A stretch of 57,322 bases of DNA, taken from positions 1 to 57,322 of the forward strand of contig JANYDG010000125.1 in the NCBI GenBank assembly GCA_025359885.1, in the 5' to 3' direction. This document shows positions 36,299 to 45,196 of the stretch, piece after piece (within the stretch, counting starts at the first letter, position 1; each line of letters begins with the position of its first letter). The position numbers and the translations under genes are program-made. The notes beneath the pieces were generated by a model. The model did no database searches. It was not told where the DNA came from and saw only the letters and a program-made list of their open reading frames with translations. The DNA comes from Acidobacteriota bacterium (lineage in GTDB: Bacteria; Acidobacteriota; Terriglobia; Terriglobales; Acidobacteriaceae).

Positions 36299-37453
36299 AT
36301 GCGGCTTTTACATGTGGTGCATACATTGAATCCGGACCGAGGCGGTCCCAGTGAGTCGGTTCGGATGTTTGTCCGGGCCCACCAGCGGGCTGGCAACGAG
36401 GTGGAAGTCGCGACATTGGACGATCCAGCGGACGCTGCGTCGACCGATGCTTACCAGAAACTGGTGGGTTGCCCGGTGCACCCAAACGGACCGGGTAAGA
36501 GCAACTATGGCTATTCGCCACGGCTTGAACCCTGGCTCAAGGCCAATCTGGATCGCTTTGACGGGCTGATCGTGAACGGGGTGTGGCAATACCATGGGGT
36601 GGCGGTGCGCAAGGCTGTCGCTGGCCGCAAGCCGTATGTGGTGTTTGCCCATGGGATGCTCGACCCGTATTTCAAAGATCGCTATCCGTTGAAACATCTG
36701 AAAAAGCTGATTTATTGGATATTGCAGGAGCACCGGACGCTGAATCGCGCCCAGGCTGTCTGTTTTACCAGCGAAGAGGAGAAGCGCATTGCTGCAGTGG
36801 GATTCCCATTTGCGCGCTTTCGCAGGGTAGTGGTGCCGTATGGTTCGATGGGGCCGACGGGCAAACCTGATGACCTGAAAGCGGCGTTTTATTCAGCCTG
36901 GCCGCAGCTTCGAGGGAAGCCCTGTCTTCTTTTTTTGGGACGTATCCATCCCAAGAAGGGCTGCGACCTTTTGCTGGAGGCGTTTGCAAGTGCCGCTCAA
37001 CCAGGCGTGCAACTGGTGATGGCGGGGCCGGATGAAACGGGTTGGGGTGAGGAACTGAAGGCTCTGGCCAGACGGCTGGGAATTGAGGATCGCGTCTGCT
37101 GGACAGGCATGCTCCGCGGGGACGCCAAATGGGGAGCCTTTTATGGGGCCGAGGCCTTCATTTTGCCCTCGCATCAGGAGAATTTTGGTATTGCGGTTGC
37201 GGATGCACTTGCCTGTGGCACCATTCCGTTGATCTCAGACAAGGTCAATATAGCACCGGCGGTGGCTGGCGATGGCGCTGGTCTGATGGAGACCGATACC
37301 CTGGACGGAACGGTTCGATTACTGCAACGATTCCACGAAATGACAGGAGAAGAGCGTGCCTCAATGCAGAGGTCTGCATTGGAGTGTTACCACCGCAGAT
37401 ATGCACTTGGAAGTGCTGCTGTTGAGGTCTACAAGGCGTTGGGAATCGGTTAA
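36299..37453 (+). CDS. GT4-type glycosyltransferase
   Basis: A 384-residue GT-B fold glycosyltransferase (group 1, GT4). The N-terminal domain begins [19 protein letters not shown], where the Gly-rich loop contacts substrate; the C-terminal domain has [18 protein letters not shown] and the retaining-enzyme ELxxxxE-like region in [19 protein letters not shown]. It presumably adds a sugar to a lipid-linked repeat unit. First gene of the plus-strand part of the exopolysaccharide locus; the ATG at 36299 starts right after the divergent region. Donor and acceptor cannot be told. Confidence 0.9.
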   Translation: MRLLHVVHTLNPDRGGPSESVRMFVRAHQRAGNEVEVATLDDPADAASTDAYQKLVGCPVHPNGPGKSNYGYSPRLEPWLKANLDRFDGLIVNGVWQYHGVAVRKAVAGRKPYVVFAHGMLDPYFKDRYPLKHLKKLIYWILQEHRTLNRAQAVCFTSEEEKRIAAVGFPFARFRRVVVPYGSMGPTGKPDDLKAAFYSAWPQLRGKPCLLFLGRIHPKKGCDLLLEAFASAAQPGVQLVMAGPDETGWGEELKALARRLGIEDRVCWTGMLRGDAKWGAFYGAEAFILPSHQENFGIAVADALACGTIPLISDKVNIAPAVAGDGAGLMETDTLDGTVRLLQRFHEMTGEERASMQRSALECYHRRYALGSAAVEVYKALGIG

Positions 37454-37509
37454 TTTCAAGATAAATCTGATTGATCCGGATCGGGTCTGGCGGAGATGGT
37501 GGAAGTTAA

Positions 37510-37540
37510 TTGAAAGGCAGGTTACCTGCAATCAGATACT
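37510..37540 (+). promoter_or_regulatory. Possible promoter with embedded palindrome ahead of the export gene
   Basis: TTGAAA (37510-37515) and GATACT (37535-37540) resemble -35 and -10 boxes with a 19-base spacer. Within the spacer is the palindrome GCAGGT-T-ACCTGC (37517-37529). A partial copy, GCAGGTACC, occurs near 37594. This could be a regulated promoter for the export-polymerase-kinase genes. Confidence 0.35.
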
Positions 37541-37700
37541 TCCCGGCCGGGCGTGACAGAAGATGCGTGGTATCGTTAGTGTAGGTAGATGAGCGCAGGT
37601 ACCAGTCCCCTTCCCAGTCGTGAACGTGTTGAGCTGGGATTTCAAGCAGACAATTCATGCAAAGCACGTACTCTACTTTGGAACGGATGACCAACCTCCA

Positions 37701-38684
37701 GTGAAACTGACAAGCGCAATCCTTTCAGGTCTTATGATGCTTCCGGCCCTGGTCTGGACCCAAGAATCGGGCCAGGTTCAAGCAACCGGGGCAGCGGAAG
37801 CGAAGTTCATTGAGCCCGGTCTGGCGCCGGGCGATCAACTTGAGGTTCGGCTTTTTGATTTTCCTGATGTTGGTTCCTCTCCGTTGCGGATTCGGGTCTC
37901 CGCTGACGGGGCAATACGCTTGCCGTATGCGGGCACGATTCAGGCTGAGGGACTTACGGCTGATGATGTGCAGCGAGCCATTGTGCAAGCGTTAAAGTCC
38001 AAGCAAATCGTCAAAGAACCGAACGTGTCGGTCGATATTATTTCCGCAGTCAATCTGATTGTCAGGGTTATCGGCGAAGTGAGAGTTCCAAAGTCGATCC
38101 CTGTGTTTGCTCCGACGCCTATCTCTTTCATCCTCAGCGAGGTTGGGGGAACTACCGGGCTGGCAGCGCGTCACTTGACAATATTGCACCATAGCCAACA
38201 GCCTCCGACTACGGTTGACTATGATCCGGATTCACCGACCAGTGCTTCGATGGACGTACTGGTCCAGCCCGGGGACGTAGTGTCCGTCAGCAGCATGGGC
38301 GTGTTCTTTGTCGGTGGTGAGGTAGCGCATCCGGGCGTCTATCCCCTCGGGGGAGCTGTGAGCGTAGGCATGGCGAACGGACAATCCGGTATGGGTGTCG
38401 TCAAGCAAATGACGCTGCTGCAAGCCTTGTCTCAGTGTGGCGGAATCACCCCGATTGCTGCCCGCTCCCGGATGCACATTCTGCGCACCGTTGACGGTAA
38501 GCGGGAGGATATTGTCGTGGACCAGGTCAAATTGTCAAAGGGCGAAGTGGCTGACCCAATCCTGCATCCTGACGACATTATCTACATTCCACCCAGCTAT
38601 ATCCGGATGCAGACCAACAATCTGTTTTCAACGGCAATTGCCAGTCTCTACGCCGGGATTCAGATCAGCCACGTAACACCTTAG
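37701..38684 (+). CDS. Wza-like polysaccharide export protein
   Basis: A 327-residue periplasmic/outer-membrane export protein. A hydrophobic signal segment (VKLTSAILSGLMMLPALVW) precedes the polysaccharide-export domain (about 40-120, GDQLEVRLFDFPDVG, VSADGAIRLPYAGTIQAEGLT) and two SLBB-like regions (VNLIVRVIGEVRVPKSIPVF and VGGEVAHPGVYPL), ending with HPDDIIYIPPSYIRMQTN. Such proteins form the channel for exopolysaccharide with a Wzc-type kinase, encoded two genes on. No lipobox Cys is visible. The start is uncertain: GTG 37701 begins a good signal peptide, while GTG 37620 would add 27 residues unlike a signal. No strong ribosome-binding site near either. Confidence 0.88.
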   Translation: MKLTSAILSGLMMLPALVWTQESGQVQATGAAEAKFIEPGLAPGDQLEVRLFDFPDVGSSPLRIRVSADGAIRLPYAGTIQAEGLTADDVQRAIVQALKSKQIVKEPNVSVDIISAVNLIVRVIGEVRVPKSIPVFAPTPISFILSEVGGTTGLAARHLTILHHSQQPPTTVDYDPDSPTSASMDVLVQPGDVVSVSSMGVFFVGGEVAHPGVYPLGGAVSVGMANGQSGMGVVKQMTLLQALSQCGGITPIAARSRMHILRTVDGKREDIVVDQVKLSKGEVADPILHPDDIIYIPPSYIRMQTNNLFSTAIASLYAGIQISHVTP

Positions 38685-38704
38685 TCAGAGGACAAGTTTG
38701 ATCA

Positions 38705-40078
38705 TTGGCAACTACGCTCCAATTTGTGAACGAAGCTAACGCAGAGAGTGCGCCAGATACTGCATCCATTCGCTTGATGGCGCGGTACTTTTTTGCCTGC
38801 TTCTGGGTAATTCTTTTTACCGGGGCAATCCGGAAATGGATGTTTCCTGGCACTTCTGCGCTTTACCTTACACAAGACGTTCCTATTTTTCTTGCCTACT
38901 TGTTCGCAATCTATTCGGGTGTGTTTAGTCGTGGCTACGTCACGCTTGGGATCATCGCGTTAGGCTCAGCGATCATTCTCCAAGCACTGACGCAGATCGT
39001 CATTTCCGGGCTCAACCCATTTGTGGCAGCAGTTGGAATTCATCATTACCTGTTCTATCTTCCAATGCTTGTCATTTTCTCTGTCTGTCTGACTCCGCGG
39101 TATCGGCGAGACTTCGTTCGCTGGAATGTGTTATTAAGTCTGCCTATGTGCCTGCTCGCCATTGCTCAGGCGCAGTCTCCCAAAGGTGCCTGGATCAACA
39201 AGACTTCAGAAGGAGAAGCTTTTGGATTGCCCGGCGCCGAGGTAGCGCGGGTGTCGGGCACCTTCAACTTTGTTTCTTTCTATGGTATCTGGGTTGGTAT
39301 GGCCGTCGCTCTGTGTATGGGGGAGTGGCTCATGCCCAAAGAAAAGCGCGTCATCAAGAATCAGTGGCTGCTGCTGCTCTGCACGTTTACTGTCAACATC
39401 TGCCACCTGGTGAGCGCTTCCCGAGCCACCATTGGACTGGCTGGGGTATCGATCGCCGGAGCAATGGTGGCCGCCGTCGTCTTGAAATCCAGCCGTGCAA
39501 CACTGGCTATCGCCGGCATCCTTTTCCTGCTGCCTGTTGCTGCTGCTATGACCTATGTCATTTCCCCAGACGAATTCAATATTGTGAAGGAAAGATTTAC
39601 GGGAGATAACTATCAGACGGATAACAAGGCCCGCCTGATCGAAGGCACGATCGGCTTTGCAACCATCCCTCGCTTCAGCTTGATCGGTGCAGGCATCGGT
39701 ATGGGTGTCGATGCGGCCCACATCGGCAGCTCGGACTCCTACAACTTCACTTACACACTTTCAGAAACCGATATCATCCGCAACGTGATGGAACTTGGCT
39801 CGCCGCTTGGCATGATCTATGTGCTGACACGACTGCTTTTTGGGGTCGGTATGATCTTCATTGCGTTACGAATTGCTGGATCAGGCGGCTCCCCTCACGT
39901 AGTTCCTCTGTCGTTCTTCCTGCTGGCGCAGATCTACGTGGGAGATATGACGCGCAACGCCAGTATGACTGCTACCCAGGTGATGATTGGTTACTCATTC
40001 ATCCTTGGCGCTTGGTATTACCCTGACAACGCCAGCGTGGACTTGGATGCTGGCGATTCTCTGATGAGGTCCGCGTGA
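38705..40078 (+). CDS. O-antigen polymerase/ligase-like membrane protein
   Basis: A 457-residue inner-membrane protein with about 10-12 hydrophobic helices. A long hydrophilic loop between TM regions (about 295-350, ERFTGDNYQTDNKARLIEGT) matches the large periplasmic loop of Wzy polymerases and O-antigen ligases, where sugar-transfer residues sit. It probably polymerises or ligates the repeat unit of this exopolysaccharide (inference from topology and place between the Wza-like and Wzc-like genes). The start is a TTG at 38705 with AGAGGA about 13 bases upstream; a later ATG at 38777 is possible. Its stop overlaps the next start (GTGA). Confidence 0.82.
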   Translation: MATTLQFVNEANAESAPDTASIRLMARYFFACFWVILFTGAIRKWMFPGTSALYLTQDVPIFLAYLFAIYSGVFSRGYVTLGIIALGSAIILQALTQIVISGLNPFVAAVGIHHYLFYLPMLVIFSVCLTPRYRRDFVRWNVLLSLPMCLLAIAQAQSPKGAWINKTSEGEAFGLPGAEVARVSGTFNFVSFYGIWVGMAVALCMGEWLMPKEKRVIKNQWLLLLCTFTVNICHLVSASRATIGLAGVSIAGAMVAAVVLKSSRATLAIAGILFLLPVAAAMTYVISPDEFNIVKERFTGDNYQTDNKARLIEGTIGFATIPRFSLIGAGIGMGVDAAHIGSSDSYNFTYTLSETDIIRNVMELGSPLGMIYVLTRLLFGVGMIFIALRIAGSGGSPHVVPLSFFLLAQIYVGDMTRNASMTATQVMIGYSFILGAWYYPDNASVDLDAGDSLMRSA

Positions 40079-42282
40079 CGACAAATCCCCCCTCTGTGGC
40101 GACGAAGATAGCCGAAAACTCCATTCATGTTTCAGACATTTTGCGCATATTGCGCAAGTATGGCCTGTACATGCTCGGCCTGATGATCCTGGGTGGCACC
40201 CTGGCCGCAATCTGGGCAAAGCTGCAAACTCCTCAGTACGATGCGATTGCCCTGGTCCATCTGGATCAGCACAACTCCATTAGCTTGAGTTCTTCAGGAG
40301 GAACAAGTGACGAGTATTCTCTCAAGTTGCAGACGCAGATTATCGGCTTCCAGAGCCCGAGCGTTGCTGAGCAGACGATGCGCAACCTCAACCTGCAGAA
40401 TCACCCGGTTTTCAACACGTCTTCGCAACACAATCTCGATGACCCGCTTCAGCGGGATGCGCTGGTGCAGCAGTTCCTGGGGTCGCTGAGCGTAACGCCG
40501 GTACCGAAGTCAGAGTTGATCTCGATTCGTTTCCGCAGCAAGAGCCCGGCAATGGCAGCTCTGGTTGTGAATACGCTAGTGGATACCTACATTGACCAGA
40601 GCTTTCAGCAGCGTCACCGCAGTACCAAGGACATTACCGATTCTCTGCGACTGGAGATGGATACGCTGAGAACGAAGATTCAAAGTGAGCAAAATGATCT
40701 TCTTAACGCCGAAGCGCGCTTGGGAATCCTCTCGACCGGCCCAACTGCGGAATCGAGCCTGCTGGTGAACGAGGTCACCGAGCTGCTGAGTGAACGAGTG
40801 AAAGTTCAGGCCGAGCGCTTCGTTGCCGAGGCAGAGTATCAAAATCTGATCTCCCATCCCGATGCCGCCTTACCCTCTGACATTCCGAGCGCGAGTGCCC
40901 TGGTGGCGCTGGATATGCAACTGGCGCAAGCCCAGGCACAATCAGCAGCACTGCAGAATCGCTATGGAGCGAATTACCCTCCCCTTCAATCACAGCTGGC
41001 ACAACTGGCGAGCTTAAAGAAGAGCGATGATGAATTGCGGCGAAAGGTGATCAGTGGCGCTGCCGACAACCTAGAGCGAGCCAAGAAGTCGGAACAAAGC
41101 ATTACCGACAGGGTTTCTGACCTGCAGAAGGAGGCTGAGGGAAGGACGCCGGATACGGTTCGCTATGAGATTCTCAAGTCGCAGTATGTAAGTGACCAGA
41201 CACTGTACAACGTCCTGCTCTCTGCCATTGGAACGGGTGCAATTCAATCGAGCCTCCAAGCCCAGGAACTGAACCGTTTTACCGCGGCCGAAGTGCCCGG
41301 ACTCAAGGCTTACCCGATTCTGAGCATCGATGCAATTGCGGGCGTTGCTGCCGGATTGCTGGTCTCGCTGGTGGTTGTCGGTGTAATTCTGCTCAACAGT
41401 GATACCGTTCAGACGGTTGAACATGTGGAAGATGCACTCCCGCTGCCCATTCTGGCCTCTGTTCCGGAATACAAGCAGGATCTCGCGGCCATGAAAATTT
41501 CCGATGATGTGCTGCCGCTTGTCACCTTGCTTGCGCCCCGTTCAGCGGGCACTGAAGCCTATCGCCTGCTTCGGACAGCGATCACTCTCATGCCTGTCAG
41601 TGGCAAACATCGGGTTATCTCGTTAACGAGTTGCGGACCGGGTGAGGGTAAATCCACGACCTCACTGAACCTTGCCGTGGTGCTGGCGACGCAGGCGAAA
41701 CGGGTCCTGTTGATCGACGCAGATCTACGCAAGCCAACAATTGCACAACGTCTCAAGCTACCTCCAACCGATCAGCCAGGCCTGAGCCGTTACCTGAGCG
41801 ACACCACAGTTGCTCCCGAGGAATGCATCCAGAAAGTCCCTGAGGTTGCGGGTCTTGACGTCATTCCGGTGCAGGAAATTCCGCCGTTTCCCTCAGAGCT
41901 TCTCGGTCAGGGTCGGCTCGAACAGCTGCTCGCATGGGCGCGCGACCACTACGACTACGTCCTCATCGACACTCCTCCGGTGCTGCTGGTTACCGACGCG
42001 CTGATCATCGCCACCCACTGCGACACCCTGCTTGTTGTGGTCCGTATCGGTGTCGCGCAGAAGCGAGCGCTGCGCCGCATACGGCAGGATCTGGCCAAGT
42101 ATCCCGGCAAGCAGACCGGAATCGTCGTCAACGCTTTGCCCCACGCTGACACCTATTACGGCGGCTATGGCAACTATCGCAAGTACTACGGCGGCAAGGG
42201 ATACGGCGGCAGTGGCAGCTACTACGGCTCCGGTTCAGGCTCAGGCAGTAGCGGCTACTTCTCTTCCGACAAGAAAAAATGA
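40075..42282 (+). CDS. Wzc-like tyrosine autokinase / chain-length determinant
   Basis: A 735-residue fusion of a Wzz chain-length domain with a BY-kinase. The Wzz part has an N-terminal helix (LYMLGLMILGGTLAAIWA, about 32-50), a long coiled-coil periplasmic stretch and a second helix (about 415-440). The kinase part shows Walker A SCGPGEGKST (about 521-530), Walker A' LLIDADLRKP and Walker B YVLIDTPPVLL. The C-terminus is a Tyr/Gly/Ser cluster (HADTYYGGYGNYRKYYGGKG) for autophosphorylation. It controls chain length and export with the Wza-like protein. The GTG start overlaps the upstream stop by four bases, indicating coupling. A strong terminator follows. Confidence 0.95.
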   Translation: MTTNPPSVATKIAENSIHVSDILRILRKYGLYMLGLMILGGTLAAIWAKLQTPQYDAIALVHLDQHNSISLSSSGGTSDEYSLKLQTQIIGFQSPSVAEQTMRNLNLQNHPVFNTSSQHNLDDPLQRDALVQQFLGSLSVTPVPKSELISIRFRSKSPAMAALVVNTLVDTYIDQSFQQRHRSTKDITDSLRLEMDTLRTKIQSEQNDLLNAEARLGILSTGPTAESSLLVNEVTELLSERVKVQAERFVAEAEYQNLISHPDAALPSDIPSASALVALDMQLAQAQAQSAALQNRYGANYPPLQSQLAQLASLKKSDDELRRKVISGAADNLERAKKSEQSITDRVSDLQKEAEGRTPDTVRYEILKSQYVSDQTLYNVLLSAIGTGAIQSSLQAQELNRFTAAEVPGLKAYPILSIDAIAGVAAGLLVSLVVVGVILLNSDTVQTVEHVEDALPLPILASVPEYKQDLAAMKISDDVLPLVTLLAPRSAGTEAYRLLRTAITLMPVSGKHRVISLTSCGPGEGKSTTSLNLAVVLATQAKRVLLIDADLRKPTIAQRLKLPPTDQPGLSRYLSDTTVAPEECIQKVPEVAGLDVIPVQEIPPFPSELLGQGRLEQLLAWARDHYDYVLIDTPPVLLVTDALIIATHCDTLLVVVRIGVAQKRALRRIRQDLAKYPGKQTGIVVNALPHADTYYGGYGNYRKYYGGKGYGGSGSYYGSGSGSGSSGYFSSDKKK

Positions 42283-42293
42283 ACCCATTCCAG

Positions 42294-42335
42294 CGGCTGT
42301 CCCGGCAGTAAATTGACCGGGACAGCCGTTTTTTT
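42294..42335 (+). terminator. Rho-independent terminator after the tyrosine autokinase gene
   Basis: CGGCTGTCCCGG (42294-42305) pairs perfectly with CCGGGACAGCCG (42317-42328), 11-base loop, followed by TTTTTTT. It closes the export-polymerase-kinase transcript. Confidence 0.95.
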
Positions 42336-42672
42336 GTGTGATTTCGCATGGAAATCGTCGCTTCTCCGCGGGATGCCCAGGACGACCACGCCAACGTTGA
42401 AGCACTTTTCATTCAATCGTAATCAGAATCTGACCCTGCTGCGCTTAGATTGAAGGTTGACATTCCTTCGTATCAGCGCATGAGCCGCTTGAGCACTCCT
42501 CGGGACCTTCACGGACGCCCAATCCCCGTTGACCCGTTCTCCCATGATCAGAAGGTGTGCACGGGCATGCCCTTTCCAGGCATGCCAAAAAGAAGCTTTG
42601 CGAGCCATGGTGCTGGCTCTCGTGTCAATTTTTGGAGTCTCGATTCAGCAAGTTCCCGCAGTGGAGGCGCTC

Positions 42673-43626
42673 ATGGCGACGGAATTGATCAGAACGTCGC
42701 CATTTGACCAGGTGGTATGCACGCTTTGCGAGGGCGACTATCATCAGGGCGTTGCCGTACTCATCAATACGCTCGTCAATGGCGGATTTACCGGACTCTT
42801 TTGGGTTGGACACCGAGGACCCTTGCCGCCGTGGGTAGCCCAGCTCGGCAAGCGTGAGGATGGACTGTATCAGGTAGGCAACGCATCTCTGGGCTTCCAG
42901 ACAATTGAGGATTCACGCCACTTTACCCACGTGAAACCTCGATTGATGACCGACCTCATCCATCAGGGAATCGCGGGCAACCTCCTCTGGTATTTTGACC
43001 CTGACATTACCGTTCGCTGCAACTGGAGTTTTTTTGAGCGATGGATTCGATTTGGTGTCTGTCTTAACCAGGAGATTTCCATGGGGGTGATGGCATCCGA
43101 CCATCCCATCCGCTGCGAGTGGATGGAATTGGCTCGGAGAGCGGGCTGGGGGGAGCCTTTGCGGCAGCAAGAGCGCTACTACAACGCAGGCTTCATCGGT
43201 CTTGCTTTGAAAGACCGGGCATTTCTCGATACCTGGCTGGCAGCGAACGAACTTGCGAGCGCCGCAGGGGTTGACCTTACACTTTTCCAAACAGGCAGTC
43301 GAGTCAACACGTTTCACTTCGCAGACCAGGATGCAATGAACATTGCCGCTATGTACGCACCCACTCCGTTAACCACCATCGGCCCCGAAGGGATGGGTTG
43401 GATCACGGGGGGCTTTACCATGTACCACTCTGTTGGAAGCGCCAAGCCCTGGCGGAAGAATTTTCTGGTTGCTGCGCTTCGTGGAATTCCACCTTCGAAT
43501 GCCGATAAGCATTTTCTTGACTCGGCATGGGGCCCGATTCAGCCATTTCCTCTAAAACGTTTGAAGAGGCAGCGCAGTATGGCACGATGGGCGAGCTTCA
43601 TCGGTCGTTTTTACCGTCGCGGTTAG
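42673..43626 (+). CDS. Putative glycosyltransferase, GT-A type
   Basis: A 317-residue soluble protein. A GT-A-like start (VVCTLCEGDYHQGVAVLINTLVNGGF) and a DxD-type motif FDPDITV (Asp109/Asp111) after a hydrophobic strand (GNLLWYFDPD) suggest a nucleotide-sugar transferase; later YNAGFIGLAL and DQDAMN fit GT8/GT-A families, but I cannot name one. It sits after the exopolysaccharide terminator and so is transcribed separately or from readthrough. The ATG at 42673 has GTGGAGGCGC upstream (GGAGG, 6 bases); the frame is open earlier, but that part is Cys/Arg-rich and unlike protein. Confidence 0.75.
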   Translation: MATELIRTSPFDQVVCTLCEGDYHQGVAVLINTLVNGGFTGLFWVGHRGPLPPWVAQLGKREDGLYQVGNASLGFQTIEDSRHFTHVKPRLMTDLIHQGIAGNLLWYFDPDITVRCNWSFFERWIRFGVCLNQEISMGVMASDHPIRCEWMELARRAGWGEPLRQQERYYNAGFIGLALKDRAFLDTWLAANELASAAGVDLTLFQTGSRVNTFHFADQDAMNIAAMYAPTPLTTIGPEGMGWITGGFTMYHSVGSAKPWRKNFLVAALRGIPPSNADKHFLDSAWGPIQPFPLKRLKRQRSMARWASFIGRFYRRG

Positions 43627-43630
43627 GCGA

Positions 43631-45076
43631 CTACCCGACGCCTGGTGATTGCAGCGATTTACGGGTTTCGCTTCTTTGAGCTGCCGGATGCCAGGCTCCC
43701 AGGAAGAAAATTGTGGCTCTCGTCACAAACTTTCTCCAAAGGCTGTCGCCCTGTTGGTCGAAGTCTGACGGAAGTGGAGTCGTCTCGGACGGGCGGCTGA
43801 ACGAGCGCATCTCTGCGATTGCCTGCTTTACCTGGGCGCGTAGTTGCTCCGCATCAAGAACGCAGGAGCGCATGTAAGCCGATACCGTGATTCCAGACTC
43901 TTCTGCCCGTTGGCGTAGCCGGGTGAACTCCTCTTCGTTGAGCCGCACTGAAATGATGGTGCGCCTGTATTCGAGTTGCGGATGGTTCACTTGCAGTTCG
44001 AGCCGCTCCCGTGCTTTTTCTGGTCGACGTGCCGAAGACCCAATGGATAAAGCATCGCTGCTAGGTTCGTGGGCAGCCGGGCTCGCGCTCTGGGCGGCCG
44101 GGGAATGAGTCTTCCCCCGGATTGCGCGCCCTTTTTTGCGGTGGATGGGCCCACCCGATGGCGCGCTTTGCACCGCTGCGACTGCTCCGGTTGCCACTGC
44201 AGGCAGGACTCTATGTGTTTCTCCTGACTGGATTGACCCCTTGTTGCGGCCCCGGCGCGGCTTGGATTGAACTCCTTTGATTGAGCCGGTGCGCAGAGAT
44301 GGACTGACGCGCAGATCAGGGGACGCCGAGTTGAGAGCATTCTGCGGCAGCGCGGGCTGGCTCGGGGGTTCGGACGATTCCCGGATCCGCGCCAGTTCAG
44401 CGAAGATCCGACGCTCAGCCGGCCGGTCTTTGGTATGAATTTGAGAAGGAAGGTGCCGTTCTGTGGGTTTTTCAGCTGATCTTGACACCGATCCCTGACC
44501 AGGGATGTGCTGCGAGGGGCGGACAGACTGGTTGACGGGCGGGCGCTGCGGTTGAACCGCGACCGGAGGCGGAACGTCATGCAGCACCTTTGATCTGGTT
44601 TCTGGCGACCGCTTCTGCTGCCTCATCTGCGCTTTTGCCGCGGTAGCCTGGGTGGGCAACTCAGGTTTTACGAGGCTCGCAAGATCAAACCTTGTATCCC
44701 CAGACCCCTTGTGCCGGGAATGAAGCTGCACGGCCTTTTCATAGCTGAGTTGCGAGCTTTCGCCTCCGGGCCGGGCTTTGGCTCGCGGCTGGTTCTGATC
44801 CTTGACCTGGGATGGGGTCCGTTTTCCCAACGCCTGCACGGCTCCTGTTTGGATTTCTCTTCCGGGCGCGGTCGTAGAACGCCAGGTTTTCTCAACATGA
44901 TCAGCACTGAGCTTCTGGTCCGGGAGGGAGTTTTGAACGCGCCGAGTCAATCGGTCGAGTAGACCGGCGAAGTTTTCCACCCTGACCTCCTGTGCGGCTG
45001 CGTTTCGGCTCATAGCCGGAGAATAGCGCGGGTAGGCAGAGTACTTGACGTGATTCCAATCAGATTTTGCCTTCAT
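43631..45076 (-). CDS. Disordered protein with C-terminal ribbon-helix-helix domain
   Basis: A 481-residue protein. Residues 1 to about 360 are low-complexity, rich in Pro, Ser, Gln, Arg and Lys, with several basic patches (KPRRGRNKGS, HRKKGRAIRGK). Near residues 370-420 lies a compact domain, TIISVRLNEEEFTRLRQRAEESGITVSAYMRSCVLD, resembling ribbon-helix-helix DNA-binding proteins of the MobC/CopG kind, followed by a helix (EQLRAQVKQAIAEM). A hydrophobic stretch near the end (TRATIFFLGAW) is short. It may bind DNA as a regulator or architectural factor; function unknown. Convergent with the GT gene, four bases apart. Start ATG at 45076; 45013 is an alternative. Confidence 0.7.
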   Translation of the reverse strand: MKAKSDWNHVKYSAYPRYSPAMSRNAAAQEVRVENFAGLLDRLTRRVQNSLPDQKLSADHVEKTWRSTTAPGREIQTGAVQALGKRTPSQVKDQNQPRAKARPGGESSQLSYEKAVQLHSRHKGSGDTRFDLASLVKPELPTQATAAKAQMRQQKRSPETRSKVLHDVPPPVAVQPQRPPVNQSVRPSQHIPGQGSVSRSAEKPTERHLPSQIHTKDRPAERRIFAELARIRESSEPPSQPALPQNALNSASPDLRVSPSLRTGSIKGVQSKPRRGRNKGSIQSGETHRVLPAVATGAVAAVQSAPSGGPIHRKKGRAIRGKTHSPAAQSASPAAHEPSSDALSIGSSARRPEKARERLELQVNHPQLEYRRTIISVRLNEEEFTRLRQRAEESGITVSAYMRSCVLDAEQLRAQVKQAIAEMRSFSRPSETTPLPSDFDQQGDSLWRKFVTRATIFFLGAWHPAAQRSETRKSLQSPGVG

Positions 45077-45196
45077 TCCCAGAACAGACGTCGCGATTTC
45101 AAATGTCTCAATATGGGAAATGTGTGAAGAGATGTCGCCTTCATCGGCGTCGCTTCTCCGCTGCTTTACTGGACAACGTAGCTCAGGATTTTTCTC

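Noticed and set aside
37506..37694. Minus-strand frame of 62 codons in the gap before the Wza-like gene
   Set aside because: Composition is fairly protein-like, but it has no recognisable family or convincing ribosome-binding site and overlaps the likely leader of the export gene.
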